From Gemmatimonadota bacterium (lineage in GTDB: Bacteria; Latescibacterota; UBA2968; UBA8231), in contig JAPPEF010000114.1 of NCBI GenBank assembly GCA_028875335.1, forward strand, positions 10,572 to 74,571: a DNA stretch of 64,000 bases, in the 5' to 3' direction. Position numbers and translations under genes: made by a program. Position 1 is the first letter of the stretch, and each line of letters starts with the position of its first letter. Below the pieces are notes generated by a model that searched no databases, was not told where the DNA came from, and was given only the letters and a program-made list of their open reading frames with translations. Below, one piece after another: positions 52,844 to 61,532 of this stretch.

Positions 52844-54888
52844 GAGCCGCGTTGCTGATTGGGGTTTTAACTGCGTGCTTGGTGCAGCCACTAGCGGCCC
52901 GACAAGTCCTGCTCATTGGACAGGACGGGCAAATCTCGTGGACTGGGCGGGTCGAAGGGGCCGAGGACATCGCGACGATCCAGCCCGAGCACCGCTCCTT
53001 TCTCGACCCCAATGTCACCGAGCTAGGCTATGCGCCGGCCGATTTGATCGAGTTTAGAAGCGCGGATTTTCCGGGCAGCATTCTGCCGCGGCGGGTGGGT
53101 GCCGAGCAGAATTTGGCCGCAGAGGTGCTGGACCGCGGCGGCTCGTTGCGCGCGCCGACCGTCTTCGACCTGACCGCTTTGCAACTCCAGGTGATTTTCG
53201 AGGACATGCTTGCGGCCGACCCGACCGGGCAGGCATTCGAGCGCAAAGAAGACGACATCTTGGGGACCCAGCTCATTCTCGACTTGGGCGCGCGCTTTGG
53301 GGTCAACCGGCTGCGCTTTTTTCCGCGCAACACGATCTTTCCTTCGCCCGGCACCCCCTTTCAAAACGACTTTTTGAAAAACTTTGAAGTGGAGATCAAC
53401 GATGGCTTGGTGCTGACCAGTTCGGGCAACCCGATCTGGGAGACCTATGTCGTGCGCAACGACAACAGCGACCGGATCACCGAAGTGCTCATCGACCCGC
53501 CGCGCTACATTCGCTTCATCCGCCTGCGGGCCACGTCGGCCATTCCCTTTGAGATCGAGAAGCTCCAGGTTTTTGGCGAGGGGTTCTTTCCGACGGCGCG
53601 CTACATCTCGCCGATCATCGACATGGGCAGTCCGGCCAATTGGGGCCTCATCCGCACCTTGCAGCAGCAAGTAGGCGCTGCGGATCTGGCCGACATGCAG
53701 TTGCGCACCCGCAGCGGTCACGACCCCAGTCCCTTGGCGTACACCCGCAAGCAGGTGGCCCTGCAAGACGCCCCTGAGATCCCGTCGTCCGTGGATAATC
53801 CGGACGAGCCGCTGCTGCGCAAGGAGTACTTAAAGCTGCCCGAGCGCGGGCGTCAGGGCGACGATTGGGAGCGCGGCTCGGTGCGCGACGACTTGGCAAA
53901 CTGGAGTCCGTGGACTTCGCCTTATGCGCTGGAAGAGTTGGCCGCGGGTACGCAGATTCTCTCGCCCGGCCCCAGTCGCTATTTCCAATTCCGCGTAGAA
54001 TTCCAGAGCCAGCACTTGGAGGCGAGCCACATTCTCCAGCAGATCGCGCTTGAGTTTTCCGCGCCGCCGCTGGCCGACGCCCTCGTCGGCGAGATTTTTC
54101 CCCGCGAGGTCCCGGCTGCTGCCGACGTGCCCTTTGTGTACGCGGTGCGGGCGGAGATGGAAAGCGATTACGTGCAGGGTTTCAACAGCTTTGAGGTGTT
54201 CACGCCGAGTCGCGTGGGCCGCGTCGAGCGGATCGAGATCATCGACGCCAGCGGCCAGCAGGTGCTTGACCACGCCTTTACAGTCACCGATGGAGTTACG
54301 ACCGAAGGCGAGGTTGCCATCACCGCCATTGACGATCAGCGCTTTGCGGTGAGTTTCCCGGCCATCAACCAGCACGATGCGGTGTTGAAAATTCACTTCG
54401 CCAGCCGGGTGCAGGCCTTTAGTACCCGCTTTGGCGGCCGCGCCCTGCTGCTAGAGGAGGATGCCTTTCAGGGCATTTCTCCGGGCAACGCGGCCTTTTT
54501 GGCGGAAGGCGACGTGGCGACCGAATCGGGGACGACCGTGTTGAGCCGCGCGGTGAATGAGGGCAGCTTGATCGGCAATTTCGCCCTCGGCAGCGAAGTC
54601 TTGACGCCCAATGGGGACGGCGTGAACGATGTCCTCGACGTGAACTTCGAGGTGCTGGCGGTTATCGGCAAAGCGCGGATTGTGATCGATTTGTGGGATT
54701 TAGGGGGTCGGCGGGTGCGCCGCCTCTTTGACGCCGAGGGGCAAAACGGCGTGTACGACGCCGTGCATTGGGACGGCACAGACGAGCGGGGCCAGCGCGT
54801 CGCTCCCGGCATCTACTTGGTGGGGATCGAGGTGCAAGGGGATGCGCGCAGTGGACAGATGGTGCAGCCGCTGGGCGTGGCGTACTGA
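52840..54888 (+). CDS. Surface protein with discoidin-like region and FlgD-type tail (Q4)
   Basis: 682 aa, start overlapping the previous stop. Signal peptide about 1-20 (to P-L-A-A-R). The core region L-G-T-Q-L-I-L-D-L-G, then N-R-L-R-F-F-P-R-N, then Y-I-R-F-I-R-L-R-A, then E-I-E-K-L-Q-V-F-G-E-G-F follows the discoidin-like layout of the Q family, then D-M-G-S-P, R-T-R-S-G, N-W-S-P-W-T-S-P-Y and R-Y-F-Q-F-R-V. The tail has L-T-P-N-G-D-G-V-N-D, D-L-W-D-L-G-G-R and H-W-D-G-T-D-E-R-G, ending -PLGVAY. It is immediately followed by Q5 (15 bases), making a tandem Q pair upstream of P5. Confidence 0.8.
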   Translation: MRAALLIGVLTACLVQPLAARQVLLIGQDGQISWTGRVEGAEDIATIQPEHRSFLDPNVTELGYAPADLIEFRSADFPGSILPRRVGAEQNLAAEVLDRGGSLRAPTVFDLTALQLQVIFEDMLAADPTGQAFERKEDDILGTQLILDLGARFGVNRLRFFPRNTIFPSPGTPFQNDFLKNFEVEINDGLVLTSSGNPIWETYVVRNDNSDRITEVLIDPPRYIRFIRLRATSAIPFEIEKLQVFGEGFFPTARYISPIIDMGSPANWGLIRTLQQQVGAADLADMQLRTRSGHDPSPLAYTRKQVALQDAPEIPSSVDNPDEPLLRKEYLKLPERGRQGDDWERGSVRDDLANWSPWTSPYALEELAAGTQILSPGPSRYFQFRVEFQSQHLEASHILQQIALEFSAPPLADALVGEIFPREVPAAADVPFVYAVRAEMESDYVQGFNSFEVFTPSRVGRVERIEIIDASGQQVLDHAFTVTDGVTTEGEVAITAIDDQRFAVSFPAINQHDAVLKIHFASRVQAFSTRFGGRALLLEEDAFQGISPGNAAFLAEGDVATESGTTVLSRAVNEGSLIGNFALGSEVLTPNGDGVNDVLDVNFEVLAVIGKARIVIDLWDLGGRRVRRLFDAEGQNGVYDAVHWDGTDERGQRVAPGIYLVGIEVQGDARSGQMVQPLGVAY

Positions 54889-54903
54889 ACGAAAGGAGAC
54901 GTC

Positions 54904-56964
54904 GTGCTGAATCGGATAGAGCGGATGGGCTGGTTAAGCGCGGTGCTGGCCGTGGCTTGGACCGCCAGCGCGTGGGGCCGCGGCGAGTTCCGCCTCGGCG
55001 GCGCGGATGGCAATTCTTGGCAGGCACTGGTCGCCGAGCAGACGGCTGCGTACGTGTTGCTCGACGCCGAGGGCGGCATCGTCGAGGAGGTGACCATTGG
55101 CGCGGTGGCCGAAGAGGTCAGTGTGCGCTTCAACACCGCGGGCGTCGATACGTTGATCGACTTTGCCGACGGTGGCCTGCGCCCGGTGTACATCGATCCG
55201 AACGACAATCTGGCGCTGTCGATCAAGGAGCGCCAAGGACACTTTTACACGGCCAGCATTTACGGCCATACGCACTTGGTAACCGACTCCCAGCCCTTGC
55301 AGTTTCTCATCGACGGCGATCCGACGACCGCCATGCTAGTGCGGGTACCCGAGCCGCCGCGCTTGGCCGGCCGCAACAACCCCGGAGTGGTCAAAAACAA
55401 CGTCATGCACTTGGGGGCCGAGTTGCCCATCAACCGCATCCGCTTCTTCCCCCGGCCCGGGTTTGAGGACAACTACTTGGCGTGGTACGAAATCGGCGTG
55501 GCCGACCACACCGGGCCGTTTTGGGACAGCAACTTCGACCGCAGCCAGCGCGGCAAGCGTTGGTACATGGTCATTGACGCGGCCTTGGGCGCGCCCAACG
55601 ATCCGGCCTTTGACATCTTGGCGCGCAACCGCGAAAGCCTCGACGTGGTGGTGGATTTGCGCTTTCCGACCCGCGACCTCAAGTGGATTGCCATCCGCCC
55701 GCTCGACCCCGAACGCGACTGGGAAATCGCCGAGTTCGAAATCTATGGCGAGGGCTTTGTGACTCGGACGACTTACCGCACCCCGATCATGGATTTTGGC
55801 CGCGAGGTCGCGTGGAGTAAAATTCGCTGGCAAGGCGAGGTGCCCGAGGGAACCCAGCTTTTGCTCCGCACCCGCACGGGCAACACGCCGCAGCCCAACA
55901 TCTACCGCGTCATCGGCCCGACCGGTACGCTCGAAGCATCGACCCTCGACGACTACCTGACCCAGCTCGACCGCCGGCGGTGGAACGACGTGGAATTGGG
56001 CTACGACCTAGAAAATTGGAGCCCGTGGTCCGCGCCCTATGAGTTCGCGGCTGGGCTGCGGCAGACAGAACTGTCAGCGAATTTGTGGCAAGACGGCACA
56101 CCCGTGCTCTCGCCGAGTCCGGCGCGCTACTTCCAGCTAGAGGCCATCCTGTTCGCCAGCGGCGACGCGGCTCCGCGCATCGACAACATGTCGCTGCTGT
56201 TTTCCGAGGATCCAGTGGCCCAAGAGGTGATTGGGGAGATCTGGCCGATTGCCACGCAGAGCTTCGCGGCTGAAACCTTCACCTATGTGGTGCGCCCGGT
56301 TTTGCGCGCGAGCGACTTGGGCTTTGACCGGCTGGAGATTTTTACCCAGATCCCGGTCGAGCGGGTGCATTCGGTGCTCATCGACGGCGAGGAAATCAGC
56401 GACCGCTTTCCGCCCGAGATCCAGGACGACCGTCTGATCGTCTCGTTCGATCGCTTGGTGGGGCCGCGCGACAATGAGAAGCGGATTGAGGTGATTTTCG
56501 ACGCCAAGGTCTTGCGCTTTGGCGCGGACTTCAGAAGCTGGGTGTACGACAGCGCCGAACCCGAGCTCAAACAGCAAGTCGCCCCGGGCAACGCGACGTT
56601 CCGCTTTAGCGGCGACATAGTATCGGTGCGCACGCCCATGGGCGGTGGTCTCATCAGCAGCGTGCAGGCCACGCCAGCGACCTTTACGCCCAACGGCGAC
56701 GGCGTCAACGACCACGTCGCGATCGCATACGAGTTGCGCGATTTGGAGAGCCTGCGGCAGATCCGCTTGCGGATATACGACCTGTCCGGGCGACTGGTGC
56801 GCCAAGTTGCGACTAACACCGGCAGCGGCAGTTTTGCCCAAACCTGGAATGGGCGCGACGAAGAGGGCGCACTCGTGCCGCCCGGCATGTACCTCTATCA
56901 ACTCGATTGGGACACCGACAAGGGGCGCGAAGTGGCCAACGGTGTGGTGGGTGTGGCGTACTAG
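54904..56964 (+). CDS. Surface protein with discoidin-like region and FlgD-type tail (Q5)
   Basis: 686 aa. GTG 54904 stands seven bases after AAAGGAG; signal peptide about 1-26 (A-V-L-A-V-A-W-T-A-S-A-W-G). The discoidin-like segment (L-G-A-E-L-P-I-N-R-I-R-F-F-P-R-P, then K-W-I-A-I-R-P-L-D, then E-I-A-E-F-E-I-Y-G-E-G-F) is followed by M-D-F-G...I-R-W-Q-G-E-V-P-E-G-T, R-T-R-T-G, N-W-S-P-W-S-A-P-Y and R-Y-F-Q-L. The tail: F-T-P-N-G-D-G-V-N-D, I-Y-D-L-S-G-R, W-N-G-R-D-E-E-G, ending -VVGVAY. It is the third case of a Q protein directly upstream of a P protein (nine bases to P5). Confidence 0.8.
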   Translation: MLNRIERMGWLSAVLAVAWTASAWGRGEFRLGGADGNSWQALVAEQTAAYVLLDAEGGIVEEVTIGAVAEEVSVRFNTAGVDTLIDFADGGLRPVYIDPNDNLALSIKERQGHFYTASIYGHTHLVTDSQPLQFLIDGDPTTAMLVRVPEPPRLAGRNNPGVVKNNVMHLGAELPINRIRFFPRPGFEDNYLAWYEIGVADHTGPFWDSNFDRSQRGKRWYMVIDAALGAPNDPAFDILARNRESLDVVVDLRFPTRDLKWIAIRPLDPERDWEIAEFEIYGEGFVTRTTYRTPIMDFGREVAWSKIRWQGEVPEGTQLLLRTRTGNTPQPNIYRVIGPTGTLEASTLDDYLTQLDRRRWNDVELGYDLENWSPWSAPYEFAAGLRQTELSANLWQDGTPVLSPSPARYFQLEAILFASGDAAPRIDNMSLLFSEDPVAQEVIGEIWPIATQSFAAETFTYVVRPVLRASDLGFDRLEIFTQIPVERVHSVLIDGEEISDRFPPEIQDDRLIVSFDRLVGPRDNEKRIEVIFDAKVLRFGADFRSWVYDSAEPELKQQVAPGNATFRFSGDIVSVRTPMGGGLISSVQATPATFTPNGDGVNDHVAIAYELRDLESLRQIRLRIYDLSGRLVRQVATNTGSGSFAQTWNGRDEEGALVPPGMYLYQLDWDTDKGREVANGVVGVAY

Positions 56965-56973
56965 GCTGGAGAA

Positions 56974-59697
56974 ATGGATTTGACTAGAGCCATTCACTGT
57001 AAGAGGCTGTCTGTAAACCTACGGCGGACGTTTGCCTGCTGCGCCGCATTGCTCGTCCTTGCCGACGGGTCCTACGGTGACCGCTTGGGATTGCGACAGG
57101 ACGTAGCGCAAAGCCCGGAAGTGTACCTAGACGCGCTGGACCCGGCCATGCGGCGCTGGTTTGTGCCGCAGGTGATGTTCGCCGAATACCCGTGGCGGCA
57201 GTGGGAGTACACCAACCGCGCGCGGCTGCCGTATCAACGCTATGTGAACATCGACTTGGAGGGAGATTACTTCTACGATCTATACGGGAACTACCTGACC
57301 CAAGGGTGGCTGATCTTCAATACGGCGCAGCGGCGGCCCGAGGAAGCTGGTAGCTCCTTGTTCAAGACCGAGCGGTTTGCGCGGTGGTTCAACGAGTTGG
57401 TCATCGCCGGCGATCACAAGGGCCAATATCACTACGCGCTGACGGTGAGCAACAACCTGCGGACGACTTTGACGCCGCTGTCGTTTTCCAAGCCGCGCCT
57501 GAACGGCATGCAGATCGACCTCGCCACCGACAAATACCAACTGACCTTTCTCCACTCGCTGATCACTGGCCCGCGCGGCTTGCAGGTGGAAGAGAGCCGC
57601 TTTACGGACGCGACGTCTCTCGTGGGGGGGCGGTTTACGGCCCAGCTAGGGGATTTCGTGGAGTTGGGCCTGCACGCGGTCAACGCCCACCAGACGAACA
57701 GCGAGTCGGACCAACTAATAGAAACCCTGTACAAAGGCGGGCTGAACAAGCAGCAGAACGCAACCATCTCGCAGATCGCGATTGCCTTGCGCGACGACTC
57801 GCCGGAAGACGGTGCCGGCGGTGCCGCGTTCTTCCCCGATGCCTCGGACGTGATTATCACCTACCGCGACGGCACGGTGGAGTCGGGCCGCGACATCCGC
57901 TTTGGCCCGGAGATCAGCGGCGGCTTGGAGCGGCAGGGGTTTCTCACCGCGGATGGCGACGGGCAAATCAGCCTACTCTACGATTTTGACAGCGCGTCGT
58001 TTGTCAACCGCGCCTCGGCCGATAAATCCGAAATCGCGGCGGTGGAATTTCGCCTCGTACTGGCCAACGACTACCAAATCTGGATGAGTTCGGACCAGCA
58101 GTTGGGAGAGGGCGGCGGCTTTGTAACGGTCGGTCGGCCATCGAGCTCATTCACTTGGACGGGCGAGCGTTCCATCAGCTTGGGCGACGTATTCGGGGCG
58201 GATGTGGATGACCCGGTGTTCTTGCTGGTGGCGCAGGCCGAGGGCAATGTGCAGGACATCTCCAACCTGCGCACGATCCGCTTTGCCTACGGGCTGCCGA
58301 CGGCTACGACAGTCGCCGGGGCCACGCTCAAGGTGGAAGACGTACTCGGCTTCGACCTGTATGGCGAATACGACCAGAGTTGGAGCTTCCGCAAGTATCC
58401 CAATGTTGCCTCGGAAACGCACACTTCTTCGGCGGGGATTGGCGACCGGCCCAGCGCGCCGGCGTGGATGGCAAACCTGAGCAAGCACATGGGACGGCTG
58501 TCGCTGTTCGGGGAAGTGTATTCGATCGACCCGCGCTACAACACCCAGTCCTTTGTCACCACCTCCTCGGGCCTCGATTACGCCCGACAGGGCAATCGCT
58601 TTGACTTGGTGGAAGACAACGACGATCAAGACCGCTTCCCCGATGGGTTCCGCGCGGATTTTTTGGTAAACGATCGGTTGGTCTTCCCCGGCTGGGATCT
58701 CAACAATGACTTAGTGCCCGATTTCAACCAAAACGACAACCGGGTCAAGGCCAACTCCGTTCCGGATTACGAGGAGCCGTTCCTCCGCTTCTTGGTCGAT
58801 CGGCCGGAGTTCCTCTTCGGCGTAGATATGAACCACAACTTCTGGGTCGATCTATACGAAAACGACACTGAGCCGGACTACCCATATCGCCGCGATCAAC
58901 AAGGCTTCAACGTCTATGGGGGCATCGACCTGAGTCGGCACTGGCAGCTCAAGGTGGGTGCCCTGCGCGAGGAGCAGATTTCCGCGGATCGCAAAAACCA
59001 CAGCACGTATTTGCAGCTAGGGTACGAGCGAGTCTGGCCGCGGGTAGGCCGGGTGCGGCTGTTTGAGATGAGCCAGTTGGTGCAAGACGACATTCCCGAT
59101 CCAATTTTGCAGTGGCAGCCAGACAACACGCTGCGCGGCGGCAAGCTCGTGCACATCGCCGATCCGCTGTTGGCGCGCGATGCTTGGGTCCACCAGCTAT
59201 TCGTCGGCCACAGCCTGGCGAGCGACGCACTGCTGGTGATGAGCAAGCTGAACGGGGTGTTCTTCGCGCAGCGGCAGGGCGCTGCGTCGGATTTCTTCTT
59301 TGGCTTGATCAACAAGGCCAGCTATCGCCGCACTTGGCGCGGGCTGACCCTATCGCCGCGCTGGAAGAGCGAGTGGCGCCAGCAGAGCCGGTCGCTGTTT
59401 GACCAGGAGGAGCGCACGACGCTGATGGAGCTTTTTTCGCTGCTTTTGGAAACGCAGCTATTGCAGGCCACGCGGCTCCAGGCCGGGGTCGAGTACGCGC
59501 TGTTCAACGACTTCGACCGCGATATGGAGGATTTCGACTCTCTGAGCTGGGCCTTGCAGTTGGCGACCGAGTCGGCCTATTTGGGCTACCGGATCCAGGC
59601 GTTGGCCGGCTTTGTGGTAGAGCGCAAGGCGTTTGCAGAGGCCAAGGCCGAAACGACGACTGAGACCTTTGTCACACTATACGCCGGCTTGCAATAG
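56974..59697 (+). CDS. Large putative outer-membrane protein with Asp-rich cassette (P5)
   Basis: 907 aa, ATG at 56974 shortly after GGAG. A rather long signal peptide (cleavage near residue 36, D-G-S-Y-G-D). Like P4 it has L-D-P-A-M-R-R-W-F-V-P-Q, W-R-Q-W-E-Y-T-N and G-D-Y-F-Y-D-L-Y-G-N, then R-D-D-S-P-E-D-G-A-G-G-A-A-F-F-P-D-A and V-Q-D-I-S-N...F-A-Y-G-L-P-T-A. Near residue 375-410 it has a Gly/Ser-rich insertion not present in P4. The Asp-rich cassette is at about 545-645 (V-E-D-N-D-D-Q-D-R-F-P-D, then D-M-N-H-N-F-W-V-D). The C-terminal strand-rich region ends V-T-L-Y-A-G-L-Q. It closes the second surface cluster. Confidence 0.7.
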   Translation: MDLTRAIHCKRLSVNLRRTFACCAALLVLADGSYGDRLGLRQDVAQSPEVYLDALDPAMRRWFVPQVMFAEYPWRQWEYTNRARLPYQRYVNIDLEGDYFYDLYGNYLTQGWLIFNTAQRRPEEAGSSLFKTERFARWFNELVIAGDHKGQYHYALTVSNNLRTTLTPLSFSKPRLNGMQIDLATDKYQLTFLHSLITGPRGLQVEESRFTDATSLVGGRFTAQLGDFVELGLHAVNAHQTNSESDQLIETLYKGGLNKQQNATISQIAIALRDDSPEDGAGGAAFFPDASDVIITYRDGTVESGRDIRFGPEISGGLERQGFLTADGDGQISLLYDFDSASFVNRASADKSEIAAVEFRLVLANDYQIWMSSDQQLGEGGGFVTVGRPSSSFTWTGERSISLGDVFGADVDDPVFLLVAQAEGNVQDISNLRTIRFAYGLPTATTVAGATLKVEDVLGFDLYGEYDQSWSFRKYPNVASETHTSSAGIGDRPSAPAWMANLSKHMGRLSLFGEVYSIDPRYNTQSFVTTSSGLDYARQGNRFDLVEDNDDQDRFPDGFRADFLVNDRLVFPGWDLNNDLVPDFNQNDNRVKANSVPDYEEPFLRFLVDRPEFLFGVDMNHNFWVDLYENDTEPDYPYRRDQQGFNVYGGIDLSRHWQLKVGALREEQISADRKNHSTYLQLGYERVWPRVGRVRLFEMSQLVQDDIPDPILQWQPDNTLRGGKLVHIADPLLARDAWVHQLFVGHSLASDALLVMSKLNGVFFAQRQGAASDFFFGLINKASYRRTWRGLTLSPRWKSEWRQQSRSLFDQEERTTLMELFSLLLETQLLQATRLQAGVEYALFNDFDRDMEDFDSLSWALQLATESAYLGYRIQALAGFVVERKAFAEAKAETTTETFVTLYAGLQ

Positions 59698-59713
59698 TGG
59701 GTTGTATTTAGCG

Positions 59714-59725
59714 AGTCATTTGACT
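59714..59725. promoter_or_regulatory. Palindrome AGTCA-TT-TGACT in the leader region
   Basis: A perfect 12-bp palindrome in the AT-rich 95-base gap before the CBM9-like gene, whose TTGACT half could double as a -35 (the expected -10 is poor). It could be an operator for the separately expressed downstream gene. Weakly supported. Confidence 0.3.
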
Positions 59726-59792
59726 AAATTTGCGAGTTGGTCGTTCATTTGCGATTAGTTTTTTACCGTCCACCTACCCCAAGGAGGTAGCT

Positions 59793-60731
59793 ATGAAGCG
59801 TCTTTTCACCTGTGGCCTGACGGCAATCGCCCTATTGGCTTTTGCGCTAGCCGCCGGGGCACACGAGCCCCCGGGCGAGGTCTTCCTCGCCGTGCAGTTC
59901 CCCGATACGCATGTGCCGAACATCGACGGATTTGACGACGATTGGTCGGCTATACCACTCGAAGTGTACGCCATTCCCAGTTCGAGGCTCTTTTCGGTGC
60001 ACGGCTTTGCTGGCGACGACGTGCCGCGCGGCGGCATGGATCCGGCTTCGATGCAGATTCGCCACATTTTGGGTTGGAATGATTCGCGCAACGAGCTGTA
60101 CGTGACCACGCGGATTTTCGACAACAAGCACACGATTACCCGCCAGGACTTAGGCTCCTATTGGTGGGACGACAGCATTGAGATCGAGTTCAACCCGCGT
60201 CACGACTACTTGCCCAAGCCCGAAGACGTGGTGACGCACCACAAGTATTCGTTCGCGTTCCCGCCGCTCAACGGCAATTTCGGCCCGGCCCTGCAAACGG
60301 CTGCGGTCAGTAGCGCCGACGTCGAGAATCCGACGCTGTTGGCCAATGGCAGCCGTTGGTACTACTGCACCTATAGCTTCGAGGGTGAGGAGTACGGCGA
60401 GAGCACGTATATCTACGAGTTCCGCACGATCGCCATTGATTCGTATCCCAAGCCCACCGAGGAGAACATCACGGAAGATCAGGTGATTGAGCACGATCTG
60501 ACCGCGGGCGAGGTGATCGGCTTTTCGATTTTCGTCAGCGATGTAGATGACAGCGCCGGCGATGCCGACAACCGCGTCGGCATGTGGGCGACGACTCCGA
60601 CGAGCTGTTGTCACTCTTCGCAGGACCTGCTCATCTCCCCCATGGACGACACCATTGATTGGGGCGAGCCGACTGGGACTGCGGTCGAGGCGCAGAGTTG
60701 GGGCCGGATTAAGTACCAGTACCAGCAGTAG
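59793..60731 (+). CDS. Secreted CBM9-like carbohydrate-binding protein with SWGRIK tail
   Basis: 312 aa. The ATG at 59793 follows a perfect AAGGAGG. Signal peptide about 1-23 (A-L-A-A-G-A-H). The domain resembles CBM9/DOMON-like sugar- or lipid-binding folds: P-N-I-D-G-F-D-D-D-W-S-A-I-P at the start, Y-W-W-D-D-S-I-E-I-E-F-N-P-R-H-D in the middle, then D-V-D-D-S-A-G-D-A-D-N-R-V-G-M-W-A-T-T. The C-terminus T-A-V-E-A-Q-S-W-G-R-I-K-Y-Q-Y matches the tail of the PD40 protein at 3307-4299. A strong terminator follows, so it is a single-gene unit, probably well expressed judging from its ribosome site. Confidence 0.8.
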   Translation: MKRLFTCGLTAIALLAFALAAGAHEPPGEVFLAVQFPDTHVPNIDGFDDDWSAIPLEVYAIPSSRLFSVHGFAGDDVPRGGMDPASMQIRHILGWNDSRNELYVTTRIFDNKHTITRQDLGSYWWDDSIEIEFNPRHDYLPKPEDVVTHHKYSFAFPPLNGNFGPALQTAAVSSADVENPTLLANGSRWYYCTYSFEGEEYGESTYIYEFRTIAIDSYPKPTEENITEDQVIEHDLTAGEVIGFSIFVSDVDDSAGDADNRVGMWATTPTSCCHSSQDLLISPMDDTIDWGEPTGTAVEAQSWGRIKYQYQQ

Positions 60732-60757
60732 TACCCGGTTCCACATCCTTTGCAAAG

Positions 60758-60792
60758 AAAGCCCGCTTGCCCTTGTGGCAGGCGGGCTTTTT
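60758..60792. terminator. Strong bidirectional Rho-independent terminator
   Basis: A 14-bp stem with one G-U pair (AAAGCCCGC at 60758-60766 with GCGGGCTTT at 60782-60790, extended inward by TTGCC/GGCAG) and a five-base loop, followed by TTTTT on the plus strand. On the minus strand TTTCTTT follows, so it can also end the convergent amidohydrolase operon. Confidence 0.9.
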
Positions 60793-60797
60793 GCGTC

Positions 60798-61532
60798 TTA
60801 CAGCCCGAGTAGGCCCCGGGCGTTCTCGCCGAGGATGAGGCGCTTGGCGTCGTCGTCAATGGCCGCGGTGATGATCTTGCCGAGCTGCGGGCGGGGATCC
60901 ATCAAGGGCGTATCCGAGCCGAAGAGCACTCGGTCGGCCCCGGCCTTGGCCACTAGCTCTTCAATGACGCCTGGGGTGCGGAAGGTCGAACAGGTTTCGA
61001 GGAAGTAGTTGGGCAGGCGCTGGGCCGCGGCAATGGCTTGGCTGCGATACGGCTCGATGTTGCCGGAGTGGCCGGCGACGAAGCGGGCGTTGGGGAAGCG
61101 CGCGGCTGCGCGGCCAAACTGGGCGGGCGCGGCCGTTGGCTCGCCGCCTGTGTGTGCTATGACCGCGAGGCCGCGCTCAGCGGCAAACTCGTAGACTGGG
61201 TCCCAAGCCGGGTCGTCGAGCGGAAAGGGCGTATAGGGCGGGTAGATTTTAATCGCCCGGAACCCGAGTTCGTCGATGGCCCGTTCCAACTCGGGCCGTA
61301 CGGTGTCAGGGCAGGTGGGGCACACATAGGCAAAGCCAATGAAGCGGTCGGGGTGGCGGGCGACAAAAGCCGCGGTCTGGTCGTTGCCGGGTTTGCCTTC
61401 GGGATGGAAGATGTTGAAGACGCAGCTTTTGTCGATGCCCACCGCGTCCATGGAGCGCAGCATCTCGACCGGGTCATCGACCATGTCGAGGGAATCCCAG
61501 CGGCCTACGTGGCCGTGAAAGTCGATAATCAT
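60798..61532 (-). CDS. Amidohydrolase-2 family metal-dependent hydrolase
   Basis: 244 aa, complete TIM-barrel hydrolase of the Amidohydro_2 (ACMSD/COG2159) type. Metal-site residues are visible in order: D-F-H-G-H (HxH at the start), I-K-I-Y-P-P, I-A-H-T-G-G, A-G-H-S-G-N and F-G-S-D-T-P-L (the C-terminal Asp). These enzymes hydrolyse or decarboxylate small ring compounds. The start ATG overlaps the stop of the upstream amidohydrolase-like gene by four bases. It is the last gene of the PhyH-amidohydrolase operon, which ends at the terminator at 60758-60792. Confidence 0.85.
   Translation of the reverse strand: MIIDFHGHVGRWDSLDMVDDPVEMLRSMDAVGIDKSCVFNIFHPEGKPGNDQTAAFVARHPDRFIGFAYVCPTCPDTVRPELERAIDELGFRAIKIYPPYTPFPLDDPAWDPVYEFAAERGLAVIAHTGGEPTAAPAQFGRAAARFPNARFVAGHSGNIEPYRSQAIAAAQRLPNYFLETCSTFRTPGVIEELVAKAGADRVLFGSDTPLMDPRPQLGKIITAAIDDDAKRLILGENARGLLGL

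Noticed and set aside
6554..59697. P-protein Asp-rich cassettes as RTX repeats or dockerins
   Set aside because: No G-G-x-G-x-D nonapeptide series or paired dockerin helices; the loops look more like thrombospondin type 3 repeats.
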